Origin: Clostridiales bacterium
GTDB taxonomy: Bacteria; Bacillota; Clostridia; Christensenellales; Pumilibacteraceae
NCBI GenBank assembly: GCA_014799665.1
Contig: JAAVHP010000012.1
Coordinates: 62,001-126,000, forward strand
DNA length: 64,000 nt
Direction: 5' to 3'
Below, one piece after another: positions 8,290-17,221 of the stretch. Every line of letters starts with the position of its first letter. The first letter of the stretch is position 1. Below the pieces are notes generated by a model, which worked only from the letters and a program-made list of their open reading frames with translations, ran no database searches and was not told the DNA's origin. The translations under genes were made by a program, and so were the position numbers.

Positions 8290-9054
8290 ATGGATAAGCT
8301 GGACCGATTGATAGAAATACTTTGCGCCGAACGCGGCGAACCCGTGCCGAAGCTTAACGAAAGCGAAAAGCGCGGGTTTTTCCGTGCGCTCGTAAACGTG
8401 CGTTTGCCCCGTGCGGCGAGCGACGAGTTTTTGCAAATTCAGGACGAATACTTGCAAGAGCAATTACGGCTTAAAGGTATTACCGATATAGCCGATTTAA
8501 AACCCGTGCTTCCCGATATTTATTTATGGCAGGGCGATATAACCACGCTCAAATGCGACGGGATAGTGAACGCCGCGAACTCCGGGCTACTCGGTTGTTT
8601 TTGCCCCAATCACCGCTGTATAGATAACGCTATCCATACCTTTGCGGGCGTGCAGCTTCGGCAGGAATGCGCCGAGATAATGGAAGCGCAGGGCAAGGAA
8701 GAGCCGACGGGGCAGGCGAAGATCACCAAGGCGTACAACCTGCCGTGCAAGTACGTTTTGCACACCGTAGGACCGATAGTCTACGGCGGACTCACCGAGC
8801 GGCACGAAAAGCTGCTTGCTTCTTGCTACCGTTCGTGCCTTGCGCTCGCCGACGAGAAAGGACTGCAAAGCATAGCGTTTTGCTGTATCTCAACGGGTGA
8901 GTTTTGTTTCCCGAACGAGCGCGCCGCCGAGATAGCGATAGGAACGGTCGGGGAATACAAGCTGCAAGCGCAAAGCAAGATCAAAGTAATTTTCAACGTG
9001 TTTAAGGATACCGATTATGAAATCTATGCAAGACTACTCAAAGCAAATAGATAG
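8290..9054 (+). CDS. zinc-type macrodomain ADP-ribosyl hydrolase
   Basis: This 254-residue protein has an N-terminal helical segment (about 1-70) and then a macrodomain. VNAANSGLLGCF is the ADP-ribose-binding loop, and C..H..C ligands (GCFCPNHRCID) are typical of the zinc-containing subgroup. HTVGPIVYGG and SISTGEF-like loops (CCISTGEFCFPNERAAEIA) complete the pocket. In Staphylococcus and Streptococcus such proteins remove ADP-ribose added by a SirTM-type sirtuin encoded next to them, and here the next gene is that sirtuin, overlapping by 38 bases. The gene starts 4 bases after the nitroreductase, without an obvious ribosome site, which suggests translational coupling. Confidence 0.9.
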   Translation: MDKLDRLIEILCAERGEPVPKLNESEKRGFFRALVNVRLPRAASDEFLQIQDEYLQEQLRLKGITDIADLKPVLPDIYLWQGDITTLKCDGIVNAANSGLLGCFCPNHRCIDNAIHTFAGVQLRQECAEIMEAQGKEEPTGQAKITKAYNLPCKYVLHTVGPIVYGGLTERHEKLLASCYRSCLALADEKGLQSIAFCCISTGEFCFPNERAAEIAIGTVGEYKLQAQSKIKVIFNVFKDTDYEIYARLLKANR

Positions 9055-9868
9055 GCTTAAAGCGGCGCTCGAAAATGCGGACGCCGTAGTTATCGGCGCG
9101 GGCGCGGGGCTATCCACGTCGGCGGGCTTTACCTATTCGGGCAAAAGGTTTCACGAGCATTTCGGCGACTTCGAGGAGAAGTACGGCTTCCGCGATATGT
9201 ACACGGGCGGGTTTTACCCGTACGAAACGCCCGAGGAGCATTGGGCGTACTGGTCGAGGTATATCATGATAAACCGATACCAAGACCCGCCCAAGCCCGT
9301 ATACGCCGAGCTTTACGAGCTTGTAAAGGACAAAGATTATTTCGTTATTACGACCAACGTCGATCATTGCTTTCAAAAAGCGGGGTTCGATAAACAGCGG
9401 CTTTTCTACACTCAGGGCGATTACGGCTTGTTCCAGTGCTCGGCGCCTTGTCACGAAAAAACGTACGACAACGAACAGATTATTCGCCGCATGGTAGCGG
9501 AGCAGAGGGATATGAAAATACCAACGGAGCTTTTGCCGCATTGCCCGTTATGCGGTAAGCCCATGACTATGAACCTTCGCGCCGACGATAAGTTCGTTCA
9601 GGACGACGGCTGGTACGCAGCGGGCGAGCGGTACGAAAAGTTTTTGGCGCGGCAAGAGGGCGCGTGCGTCGTATATTTCGAACTCGGGGTAGGCGGCAAT
9701 ACGCCGGTCATAATCAAGTATCCGTTTTGGCGGTTCACGAGTCGCAACCTGAAAGCGACGTACGCCTGCATCAACTTGGGCGAAGCGGTCTGCCCGCCGC
9801 AAATAGAGGATCGGTCCATTTGCATAAACGAAGATATAGGCGAAGTTTTAACTGCGTTACGAGGATAA
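9017..9868 (+). CDS. SirTM-type sirtuin (predicted protein ADP-ribosyltransferase)
   Basis: This 283-residue Sir2-like protein has the NAD loop GAGAGLSTSAGFTYSG, TTNVDHCFQKAGF (the TQNxD-like motif), and YTQGDYGLFQC where ordinary sirtuins carry the catalytic histidine; the His position appears to be Gln. Two cysteine pairs (CSAPC, CPLC) form the zinc site. These features match class M sirtuins, which ADP-ribosylate proteins rather than deacetylate them. ATG 9017 has AAGGA 8 bases upstream and overlaps the macrodomain gene, so writer and eraser are coupled. The GcvH-L and lipoate-ligase partners known from staphylococcal operons are not seen in this window. Confidence 0.88.
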   Translation: MKSMQDYSKQIDRLKAALENADAVVIGAGAGLSTSAGFTYSGKRFHEHFGDFEEKYGFRDMYTGGFYPYETPEEHWAYWSRYIMINRYQDPPKPVYAELYELVKDKDYFVITTNVDHCFQKAGFDKQRLFYTQGDYGLFQCSAPCHEKTYDNEQIIRRMVAEQRDMKIPTELLPHCPLCGKPMTMNLRADDKFVQDDGWYAAGERYEKFLARQEGACVVYFELGVGGNTPVIIKYPFWRFTSRNLKATYACINLGEAVCPPQIEDRSICINEDIGEVLTALRG

Positions 9869-9872
9869 GATA

Positions 9873-10790
9873 ATGCACGATATATGGAATCCGTGGCACG
9901 GCTGTCAAAAATGCAGCGAGGGCTGTCAAAATTGTTATATGTACTATCTCGATAGAAAGCATAATAACGGCGACAGCTCGGTCGTGACCAAAACGAGCGG
10001 TTTTTACTATCCGCTTTCCAAAAACCGCAACGGAAGTTACAAGATCAAGAGCGGCGAGCAGATACGGGTATGTATGTCGTCCGACTTCTTCGTCGAGGGC
10101 GCGGACGAGTGGCGTAACGAGGTTTGGAATATCATTCACGAGCGGCGGGACGTCAAGTTTTTTCTGCTCACCAAACGCCCCGAACGGGTGGAGAAGTGCT
10201 TGCCAAAGGACTGGGGGGACGGCTGGGAAAACGTGTTCTTTAACGTTACCTGCGAAAATCAACGCCGCGCCGACGAGCGAATACCGTTGCTCCACCGCTT
10301 GCCGTTCAAGCATAAGGGCATTATGACCGCGCCGCTTATCGGCGAAATATCGATAGAAAAGTATTTGCGGGAAGGGCAGATAAAACAAGTGATTTGCGGC
10401 GGCGAAAACTACGACGGCGCGCGCCCTTGCCGTTACGAGTGGGTAAAGAAATTGCACGACGAGTGCGTGGCGGCGGACGTCAGATTTGCGTTTATCGAAA
10501 CGGGCAATTACTACGTTAAGGACGGAAAAACAAATTACATAAAAAGCAAGATACGCCAGACCTATCTCGCGTATGCGGAGGGCTTGCAGTACCGCGGCAA
10601 GCCGATGGAATTTATTTTGACCGATCGTTTCGGGTTGCCTGTCCCGAAAGAAGAGCTGTACGTTCCGCATTACCGCGCCAACTGCTTAAAATGCGGCAAC
10701 CGCCTTATTTGTAACGGTTGCGCCGATTGCGGCAGGTGCAATGACGAAATCGTCACGCAAGAGCAAATAGATAAATTCGATAAAGTATAA
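9873..10790 (+). CDS. DUF5131 (phage Gp37/Gp68-like) protein
   Basis: This 305-residue protein begins WNPWHGCQKCSEGCQNCYM, a Cys-rich start typical of DUF5131. It also contains FFLLTKRPER and a conserved GGENYDGARPC segment, and ends with four more clustered cysteines (C.KCGNRLICNGCADCGRC). The N-terminal cysteine spacing recalls iron-sulphur or radical SAM-like proteins, but the biochemical role is unknown to me. It starts 4 bases after the sirtuin stop with GAGGATA upstream, so it belongs to the same unit and may act on, or be controlled by, the ADP-ribosylation pair. It ends 4 bases from a convergent gene, with no clear terminator between them. Confidence 0.8.
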   Translation: MHDIWNPWHGCQKCSEGCQNCYMYYLDRKHNNGDSSVVTKTSGFYYPLSKNRNGSYKIKSGEQIRVCMSSDFFVEGADEWRNEVWNIIHERRDVKFFLLTKRPERVEKCLPKDWGDGWENVFFNVTCENQRRADERIPLLHRLPFKHKGIMTAPLIGEISIEKYLREGQIKQVICGGENYDGARPCRYEWVKKLHDECVAADVRFAFIETGNYYVKDGKTNYIKSKIRQTYLAYAEGLQYRGKPMEFILTDRFGLPVPKEELYVPHYRANCLKCGNRLICNGCADCGRCNDEIVTQEQIDKFDKV

Positions 10791-10794
10791 TAGC

Positions 10795-11301
10795 TTAATT
10801 ACGGATCAACGAGTAAAACCATTCGGCTTTATTTACGGCTTCGATATATCCTCGCGTTTCGGCGAAAATTTCCGCTTCGCCCGCGAGGAATTTTTTTGCA
10901 TTGGCTTCGCCCGCGTTGTAGGCGGCGAGCGCGGCGGTTTTGTCGTCGTCGAACTTTTCGAGCATTAGGCTGAGATAATAGCACCCGCACCGAATATTAT
11001 GCTCGGGCTCGAACGGGTCGGCGTTCTTTATGCCGAGCGCGGTCGCGCACTCGTCGAATGTGGCGGGCATTAATTGCATGAGCCCCTGCGCGCCTTTATT
11101 CGACAGCGCGGTTTTATCGAACTTGCTTTCCGCCCAAACGACCGACTTTACGAACGCGGGGTTAAGCCCGAACTCGTTCGCCGCCGCGCCGATCTCGGTC
11201 GAGTATTTATTGGGGAAAACGGCTGTAACGGTGAGCGCCGCCACGATCGCGCCGAGCGCGAGCAACCCCGCCGTTATCGATACGAGCTTGATTTTTTTCA
11301 T
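10795..11301 (-). CDS. lytic transglycosylase (SLT domain), membrane-anchored
   Basis: This is a roughly 168-residue protein. A single N-terminal hydrophobic segment (about residues 7-27) is followed by an SLT domain with the catalytic glutamate in VVWAESKFD, then GAQGLMQLMPAT and AALAAYNAGEANA motifs. It cleaves the N-acetylmuramyl-N-acetylglucosamine bond of peptidoglycan on the outside of the membrane. Two ATGs are available (11307 and 11301). Neither has a ribosome site, but TATACT (plus bases 11308-11313) lies 6 bases before the second one, so ATG 11301 on a leaderless mRNA is preferred. The size is that of small SLT proteins of Bacillota. Confidence 0.87.
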   Translation of the reverse strand: MKKIKLVSITAGLLALGAIVAALTVTAVFPNKYSTEIGAAANEFGLNPAFVKSVVWAESKFDKTALSNKGAQGLMQLMPATFDECATALGIKNADPFEPEHNIRCGCYYLSLMLEKFDDDKTAALAAYNAGEANAKKFLAGEAEIFAETRGYIEAVNKAEWFYSLIRN

Positions 11302-11373
11302 AAGCATAGTATATGAAAAACGCGCGAACGGTAATGCGCAAAAGATAAATTATATTATTTTGCGGAAATAGGC

Positions 11374-11404
11374 TTGACTTGCGGGGGGGGGTATGTGTTA
11401 AGAT
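11374..11404 (+). promoter_or_regulatory. promoter with G9 tract ahead of the ABC transporter
   Basis: TTGACT (11374-11379) is followed by a run of nine G (11383-11391) and then a -10-like TAAGAT (11399-11404), giving a 19-base spacer, slightly longer than optimal. Loss of one or two G would bring the boxes to the optimal 17-18 bases. AGGAG precedes the ATG. Confidence 0.55.
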
Positions 11405-11459
11405 ATATCTATACTTATATATATTTGCTTTTTATCAAATAATAAAGTAGGAGAGAGTA

Positions 11460-14400
11460 ATGTTAGAAGTAAAACACCTCAGAAAGGAGTATAAGAGCAA
11501 GAACGGCGTCGTAACGAAAGCGCTCGACGACGTTTCGCTCAACTTTGCCGAGACCGGCATGGTATTTATACTCGGTAAGTCGGGTAGCGGTAAATCCACC
11601 CTTCTTAACGTTTGCGGCGGACTCGATAAAGCCGACAGCGGCGAGATCATCATCAAGGGCAAGAGCAGTAGGGAGTTCTCCGGTCAGGACTTCGACAGCT
11701 ACCGTAATACATACGTCGGGTTCGTGTTCCAGGAATACAATATTCTCGACGAGTTCTCGGTAGAGGAGAATATCGCGCTCGCGTTGGAGCTTCAAAACAA
11801 GAAACGCGATAAAGCGGTTATCGATCAAATATTGTCTGATGTCGACATGACGAACTTCGCTTCGCGCAAGCCTAATACGCTTTCGGGCGGTCAGAAGCAG
11901 CGCGTGGCGATAGCGCGTGCGCTCGTAAAAGAGCCCGAGATCATAATGGCGGACGAGCCGACGGGCGCGCTCGACAGCAAGACCGGTCAGCAGGTTTTCG
12001 ACACACTCAAAAAGCTGTCTGAGAAAAAACTTGTTATCGTCATTTCGCACGACCGTGATTTTGCCGAGCAGTACGGCGACCGTATCATCGAGCTCAAAGA
12101 CGGCAAGATAATTTCAGACCAGACCCGCACGACGGAAGGCGAGGGCGCAAAGAACGTTCGCTTCTTCGGCACGGACACCGTGTGCGTAAACAACGGCGCG
12201 GAACTCACCGACGAGGATCTTCAAAGCATTAAAAAGTTCCTTAACCGCGCGGGCGGTTCGGCGGTAATTTCCACATCGCGCGAGCAGATCGCGCAGATGA
12301 AAGAGGATAAGCCCGAAATGGCTGTCGGCGCGTTCGAGAACATTAAGGAACAGCCTCAGCCTAAGCAGTACGAAAAGCAAAAGCTTATCCGTTCGCACCT
12401 GCCTATCAAGCACGCCATAAGAATGGGCGCAAGCTCGCTCAAATCCAAGCCTGTAAGGCTCGTGTTCACGATATTCCTTTCGATAGTGGCGTTTATACTG
12501 TTCGGCTTAGCCTCCACGCTCATGCTGTTCGACGGTCAAGCGACTACCGTTCAGACCTTTGTCGACGCCGAAGACAAGTATATGCTGCTTAGCAAAGGCT
12601 ACTATTACAGATATACCTACTACAACTCCGACGGTACTATCGACTACCAGTCAAGCGACGAAGATAAGATGTCTACCGCGTATACCCTCGACGAGTACAA
12701 GGCTCTTGCCGAAAAGTACGACGGTACGATTGCAGTATCGAATTTCAGAAACAGAATAGACAGCATTCGCCTCGGTCAGTACGGCGATCAGTTCTACGAC
12801 GAATATATCGAAAAAGCAATGCTCGTAAACGACGTCGCTACTTTCGAGGAGGGTTACGGAAGAAAGCCCGAAGCCGCCGACGAGATAGCTATATCAGATT
12901 ACGTTTATAATTCGATAATCGCACCAAAGACCAAGTTCACCGACAACTCCAATAAGGAAGTAACTATTTCCAAACCCGAGGATCTGCTATACAGCGAAAC
13001 GAACCGGTTGACGCTTAACGTAAACGGTAAGGAATTTAAAGTAGTCGGTATTTACAGTATAGAGGAGATAGACTCCAAGTATAACGACCTCAAAAAAGCT
13101 GCCGACGACGATACTCCGTTCAGCGGTGACGTCATGATCCCCCAAGAATGGGAAACGTATCTGGAAACAAGTCTTTTGCCGTCGATCATGGTCACCGAAG
13201 AACTTATGAAAAGCATTGCCGCATCGAATAATCAGCAATACATTAATACGTATGACTATTTCGATTATAACGAGGGCGAGCTTAGAATTTACTTTGCCGA
13301 TAGTACCGACACGTGGGCGGGACAGGTCTATATGGTTGCCGAGTACGGCGAGAACAACGGCAAAAAGCTTCTCGACATTTACGATTTTTCGGGCAATAAG
13401 CTTAACTCGCTTCCCGCAAACTCGGTGGCTTTGCAAATAGAGCGTGCGGCTAGTTTGTATGCAAGCGCGTATCAAGACTACTATTATGATGTTAAGAATT
13501 CTTTCGAGGAGCAAGAGCGTGTTAACGCTATCGTTGAGAAGGCAAGACAAGAATATATTAAAACTTACTTCTTGATCGATGCGAACTTCAATGAAACGGG
13601 CTTCAACAACGATAAGCAATATTGGACGGAGAGCCTTAATGCGGCAAAAGCGGAAGCCGAAGAAGAGGGTAACGTATTTAACGAGGAAGAGTGGATAGCG
13701 CAAAATCCCGAGCCGCAAAAACTCGACGTATACGATCCCGACAGAGAAGAAATATTCGAATACGATTATAAATATTACATCTATTACGATATGCCTAATC
13801 GCGACGAATACGACGAAAATCAACGAACGTATTTGAACGATCTTCGCGCATCCTCTCAAAAATTCGCGGCGTATGACAAGATGGTGGATGAAGCAAAACA
13901 AAAGGCGTTGGAGAACTACATTAATAATAATCCCGCGCCGAAAGAACCCGACCGTAACGACTACGAGGACGACGCCGAGTACAATAAAGCGTACAATAAA
14001 TATCTTCAAGACTGGCAGACGTGGAATGACGGAAGGTGGAACGCCGAAAGTCGCGCCGAGGACGAAGTCAGTCCTATCTACAAGCTGTACAGATTGTCCA
14101 ATTTACAGCTTAGCAAAGACGAAATACTCGATTTGTTCGCGCAGTTAAAAACGTATTTCGGCGATATCGAATTGAATATCGGTATAAGAAATATGTACAG
14201 CGAGGACTGGTCGCCCGTTACTATCGCAGGCGTTTTCTTCGATAATATTACCGACGGCGCGGCATATCTTTCGAGCGATCTGTATTCTTCGTTCGCTATA
14301 AAAGAGGAAAATAACTACGGTCATAGCGAGTACGTTACCAAGTACATCGCGCCCGAGGGAGCGTTCATAAGCACTTTATATATTCCGTACGAGCATACGC

Positions 14401-14924
14401 AGTCGGCGGTAGAGGAGCTTGTAAAGCTTACCTATCAGCGCGGCGAGGACGACTCGACGGCGATCATCCAGAACAGCCAAATGATTCAGCTCACCTTGTT
14501 TATAGAGCTTGCCGAGGCGCTCGGTACGGGCTTCCTTATTGCTGGCTTGGTGCTTGCGCTGTTTGCGTTCTTGCTCATGTTCAACTTCATTTCGGCGTCC
14601 ATTACGGCGAAGAAGAAGGAGATCGGAATTCTCCGCGCAATCGGCGCGCGCACGCTCGACGTGTATAAGATATTCATGTCCGAGTCGTTCATTATCGCGC
14701 TTATATGCTTCGTGGTAGCGACGGCGGGAACGTTCGGACTGTGCGTGCTTATAAACGGTATCTTACTGGAAGACACCTTCTTGGTAATAAGCATCCTTTC
14801 GTTCGGGCCGCTGTCCGTGCTGTGCATATTTGGCGTTGCGCTGTTGACGGCGATCATATCCACCGTAATACCGGTTGCGCTCTACTCGCGCAAACCCCCG
14901 ATCGCCAGCATAAGAGCGCTGTAA
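11460..14924 (+). CDS. fused ABC ATPase-permease (MacB/FtsX-like), 1154 aa
   Basis: The N-terminal ABC ATPase has Walker A GKSGSGKST at 39-47, the LSGGQKQR signature near 141 and Walker B IIMADEPTGALDS near 161-173. A linker leads to a first membrane helix near 330-354, a very large external domain (about 360-1000) and three membrane helices near 1010-1150 with the FtsX signature region (KKKEIGILRAIGA). This ATPase-permease fusion is the MacB-like mechanotransmission class, which moves or signals about exported lipoproteins, peptides or antibiotics without moving substrate through the membrane core. The external domain, rich in acidic and aromatic residues, is larger than in MacB. The start is ATG 11460 with AGGAGAG. 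No partner protein is adjacent. Confidence 0.88.
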   Translation: MLEVKHLRKEYKSKNGVVTKALDDVSLNFAETGMVFILGKSGSGKSTLLNVCGGLDKADSGEIIIKGKSSREFSGQDFDSYRNTYVGFVFQEYNILDEFSVEENIALALELQNKKRDKAVIDQILSDVDMTNFASRKPNTLSGGQKQRVAIARALVKEPEIIMADEPTGALDSKTGQQVFDTLKKLSEKKLVIVISHDRDFAEQYGDRIIELKDGKIISDQTRTTEGEGAKNVRFFGTDTVCVNNGAELTDEDLQSIKKFLNRAGGSAVISTSREQIAQMKEDKPEMAVGAFENIKEQPQPKQYEKQKLIRSHLPIKHAIRMGASSLKSKPVRLVFTIFLSIVAFILFGLASTLMLFDGQATTVQTFVDAEDKYMLLSKGYYYRYTYYNSDGTIDYQSSDEDKMSTAYTLDEYKALAEKYDGTIAVSNFRNRIDSIRLGQYGDQFYDEYIEKAMLVNDVATFEEGYGRKPEAADEIAISDYVYNSIIAPKTKFTDNSNKEVTISKPEDLLYSETNRLTLNVNGKEFKVVGIYSIEEIDSKYNDLKKAADDDTPFSGDVMIPQEWETYLETSLLPSIMVTEELMKSIAASNNQQYINTYDYFDYNEGELRIYFADSTDTWAGQVYMVAEYGENNGKKLLDIYDFSGNKLNSLPANSVALQIERAASLYASAYQDYYYDVKNSFEEQERVNAIVEKARQEYIKTYFLIDANFNETGFNNDKQYWTESLNAAKAEAEEEGNVFNEEEWIAQNPEPQKLDVYDPDREEIFEYDYKYYIYYDMPNRDEYDENQRTYLNDLRASSQKFAAYDKMVDEAKQKALENYINNNPAPKEPDRNDYEDDAEYNKAYNKYLQDWQTWNDGRWNAESRAEDEVSPIYKLYRLSNLQLSKDEILDLFAQLKTYFGDIELNIGIRNMYSEDWSPVTIAGVFFDNITDGAAYLSSDLYSSFAIKEENNYGHSEYVTKYIAPEGAFISTLYIPYEHTQSAVEELVKLTYQRGEDDSTAIIQNSQMIQLTLFIELAEALGTGFLIAGLVLALFAFLLMFNFISASITAKKKEIGILRAIGARTLDVYKIFMSESFIIALICFVVATAGTFGLCVLINGILLEDTFLVISILSFGPLSVLCIFGVALLTAIISTVIPVALYSRKPPIASIRAL

Positions 14925-14957
14925 TCGATAGGGAATCAGCAATCAATAATTATGGAA

Positions 14958-15001
14958 TAACGGCGGTTGTACCGAAAGTATCGATACAGCCGTCGTTTTT
15001 T
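14958..15001 (+). terminator. intrinsic terminator after the ABC gene
   Basis: AACGGCGGTTGTA and TACAGCCGTCGTT form a stem with G-U pairs, followed by a run of six T. Confidence 0.8.
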
Positions 15002-15027
15002 AATACAAGATTAAATTGTTAGGTCGC

Positions 15028-15056
15028 TTGATTTTTATATAATACTTTGGTATTAT
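15028..15056 (+). promoter_or_regulatory. promoter of the M48 peptidase gene
   Basis: TTGATT (15028-15033) and TATTAT (15051-15056) are 17 bases apart. The predicted leader to ATG 15076 is only about 13 bases but contains AGGAAAAAGGG. Confidence 0.6.
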
Positions 15057-15075
15057 TGTATTGAGGAAAAAGGGT

Positions 15076-17124
15076 ATGAAAATAACAAGGGAAAAAGTAA
15101 AAAGCTTTACACGAGTATTTTTGTTCATGGTAACGGCGTACGGACTGAGCTTGGGTTGCTGGGGCGTGGGACTGTATTTGAAAGTCGACTCGCAGACTTC
15201 GCTTTGGGATACTTTATTCTACGCGTCCGTTGCCGTCGTATCGGGATTGTGTCTGATCAATATTATTATGTTTGTAGTGTTGACTCGGCTCATGAACCGA
15301 AAGAAGATCAAATCGACATTCGACTATCTTGAACGCATAAAGACCGAAGTTCGCTCCGACTACGCCAAGGCAAAGCGCGCGGTCACGGCGGCGATCGTCG
15401 GCGGGTATTTATATTCTACGGTGTTGTTCGTGCTTGTGCTCTTTACATGCTTCGCCCTTGGCATGAGTGCCGAGATTGACGGCACGATAGGTATACTGTT
15501 ATTGGGATATTTGAATGTCGGTTTTCTCGACGTGATAATTCCGAACCGCAATTCATTCGAAGACGAACAAACCGTTTTGGACAGTCAATGCTACCCCAAG
15601 CTGTACGAGCTTGCTCAATCGGCGGCGGAAGTTCTCGGCTGTAAGAGCCCGTTGGAGCTTGCGCTCGGCGGAATCGAGGGTATATCCGTATTAGAGCTTA
15701 ACGGGAAGGTGCGCATTTCGCTCGGTTATCTTTACGCCGCATATCTTACGAAAGACGAGTTGAAAAACGTTTTATTGCACGAGTTTGCCCACGTCGTAAA
15801 CGGCGACGTCAAGTTTTCATACGCGTGCAGTAAGCATATACAAAGGTTTTCTATGGCGAACTCGCATATAGCTATTTGCGCTTCTAAGGTGTTTTCTTCG
15901 CTCGGGTTCTATATGCTGATGGATTTCAGACACGAGATGTATTCGACTTTTGCGTCCGAGCATATAGAAAAACTCGCCGACGACACGGTGAGGGAAAAGG
16001 GCGACGTTCAGACCTTTGTGAATGCGCTCGCTAAGTCCGAGTTGCTCTCGCGTTTCGCCAATATCGCCGTGCCGGAGCTCGATTATTACTATTACGAAAG
16101 CGAAACTCCGAGCAACGATTTTTGTTCGCGCAACGTGGCGCTCTATCCCGCTTACATAGATAAGTACGGCGAGATCTGGCAAAGGTATATGACTGTAGAG
16201 CTTCGTCCGCGCGTCAGCTCGCATCCCATATTCCACGAACGAGTGGCGGCAATGGGGTGCGAAAGCTACAATCCGTTTGTTGTCGAGACGGACGAGGGTT
16301 ATGCCGCCGAGCTGAATAAGTTTGTTGAGCTCGCCGATAAAATCCATGCGCAACAGATACCGTACGAGCTTGTTCGGCAAGGCGCATATCTCGAACGAAA
16401 AGAGGCAATGGACAGCTACGAGAAAACGCTCGAAAATGGCGAGACTCCTTCATACGGGCAAATGACGAACGCGCTCGATGCGTACAGCATGGTGGACGAA
16501 GAAAAGGCGATCGCGCTTGCCGACATTATGATAGAGCGGGACGTAAACGCACCTTTTGCGAACAATTACAAGGGCTTTATTCTTAAACGTCACGGCGATC
16601 CTGCCTGTGTGGAATATTTTAAGATCGCGGCTAATGATTACCGTAACGCCGAGTCGGCAATCGAAAACATAATGGAGTTCGCGCTAATGAGCGGCGACGA
16701 ACAGTTAATAACCGAGTATCGCGAAAACCTCCCCGATAAGCTTCAATCGATGGAAGATAAATTCAAGCGCGTCAGCTTTACCCGCGACAAAAAGATTGAG
16801 GTTTGCGATTTGGAAAAATATGTCATCGATGGGTTTGTAGAAAAAGTCGTTGAAGCAGGAGGGAACGCCGTGGAGAGTATCTATATATGTAAATATACAG
16901 ATGAGGACGGCGAAGCACATTATCCGTTTGCTGTCAAGATCAGACAGTTCAAGATGATTGGCCTCGACAAGCAAATGAACTTCTTCGGATCGCTCGGCGT
17001 GATAGTCGACAGCTATAACGGCAAGCCCGATTTTATAGGCTGCAATGCCGATAACGATTTGTACCGCAGGGTAATTCGCAAGGGCGAAAAGATTTTCAAC
17101 TTCAAGAAAAGTAAAGCGAAGTAA
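15076..17124 (+). CDS. M48-family membrane zinc metallopeptidase
   Basis: This protein of about 682 residues has four predicted membrane helices in the first 150 residues, then an M48 peptidase domain with zinc motif HEFAH at residues 235-239 and a downstream glutamate region (FASEHIEKLADDTV). After about residue 390 comes a helical, TPR-like region (residues about 400-560) and a C-terminal domain of unknown type. M48 proteins such as HtpX and YugP are membrane-integrated quality-control or processing proteases, and the C-terminal extension is longer than in HtpX. ATG 15076 follows AGGAAAAAGGG and is preferred to a TTG at 15061. It stands alone, between a terminator and the promoter of the next gene. 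Confidence 0.85.
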   Translation: MKITREKVKSFTRVFLFMVTAYGLSLGCWGVGLYLKVDSQTSLWDTLFYASVAVVSGLCLINIIMFVVLTRLMNRKKIKSTFDYLERIKTEVRSDYAKAKRAVTAAIVGGYLYSTVLFVLVLFTCFALGMSAEIDGTIGILLLGYLNVGFLDVIIPNRNSFEDEQTVLDSQCYPKLYELAQSAAEVLGCKSPLELALGGIEGISVLELNGKVRISLGYLYAAYLTKDELKNVLLHEFAHVVNGDVKFSYACSKHIQRFSMANSHIAICASKVFSSLGFYMLMDFRHEMYSTFASEHIEKLADDTVREKGDVQTFVNALAKSELLSRFANIAVPELDYYYYESETPSNDFCSRNVALYPAYIDKYGEIWQRYMTVELRPRVSSHPIFHERVAAMGCESYNPFVVETDEGYAAELNKFVELADKIHAQQIPYELVRQGAYLERKEAMDSYEKTLENGETPSYGQMTNALDAYSMVDEEKAIALADIMIERDVNAPFANNYKGFILKRHGDPACVEYFKIAANDYRNAESAIENIMEFALMSGDEQLITEYRENLPDKLQSMEDKFKRVSFTRDKKIEVCDLEKYVIDGFVEKVVEAGGNAVESIYICKYTDEDGEAHYPFAVKIRQFKMIGLDKQMNFFGSLGVIVDSYNGKPDFIGCNADNDLYRRVIRKGEKIFNFKKSKAK

Positions 17125-17155
17125 TAAATAAACGGCAATATTAATAAAAAACGTT

Positions 17156-17184
17156 TTGCATATTCGTTCGGCTTGTGGTATAAT
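17156..17184 (+). promoter_or_regulatory. promoter of the M60 peptidase gene
   Basis: TTGCAT (17156-17161) and TATAAT (17179-17184) are 17 bases apart, about 31 bases upstream of the predicted transcript-to-start region. Confidence 0.7.
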
Positions 17185-17221
17185 ATAGTACACACATTTT
17201 GCCAAAAGAGAGGAATTAATC

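Noticed and set aside
9017..9868. Ordinary NAD-dependent deacetylase
   Set aside because: The catalytic-histidine position appears to be Gln and the gene overlaps a zinc-type macrodomain gene, which fits the SirTM group.
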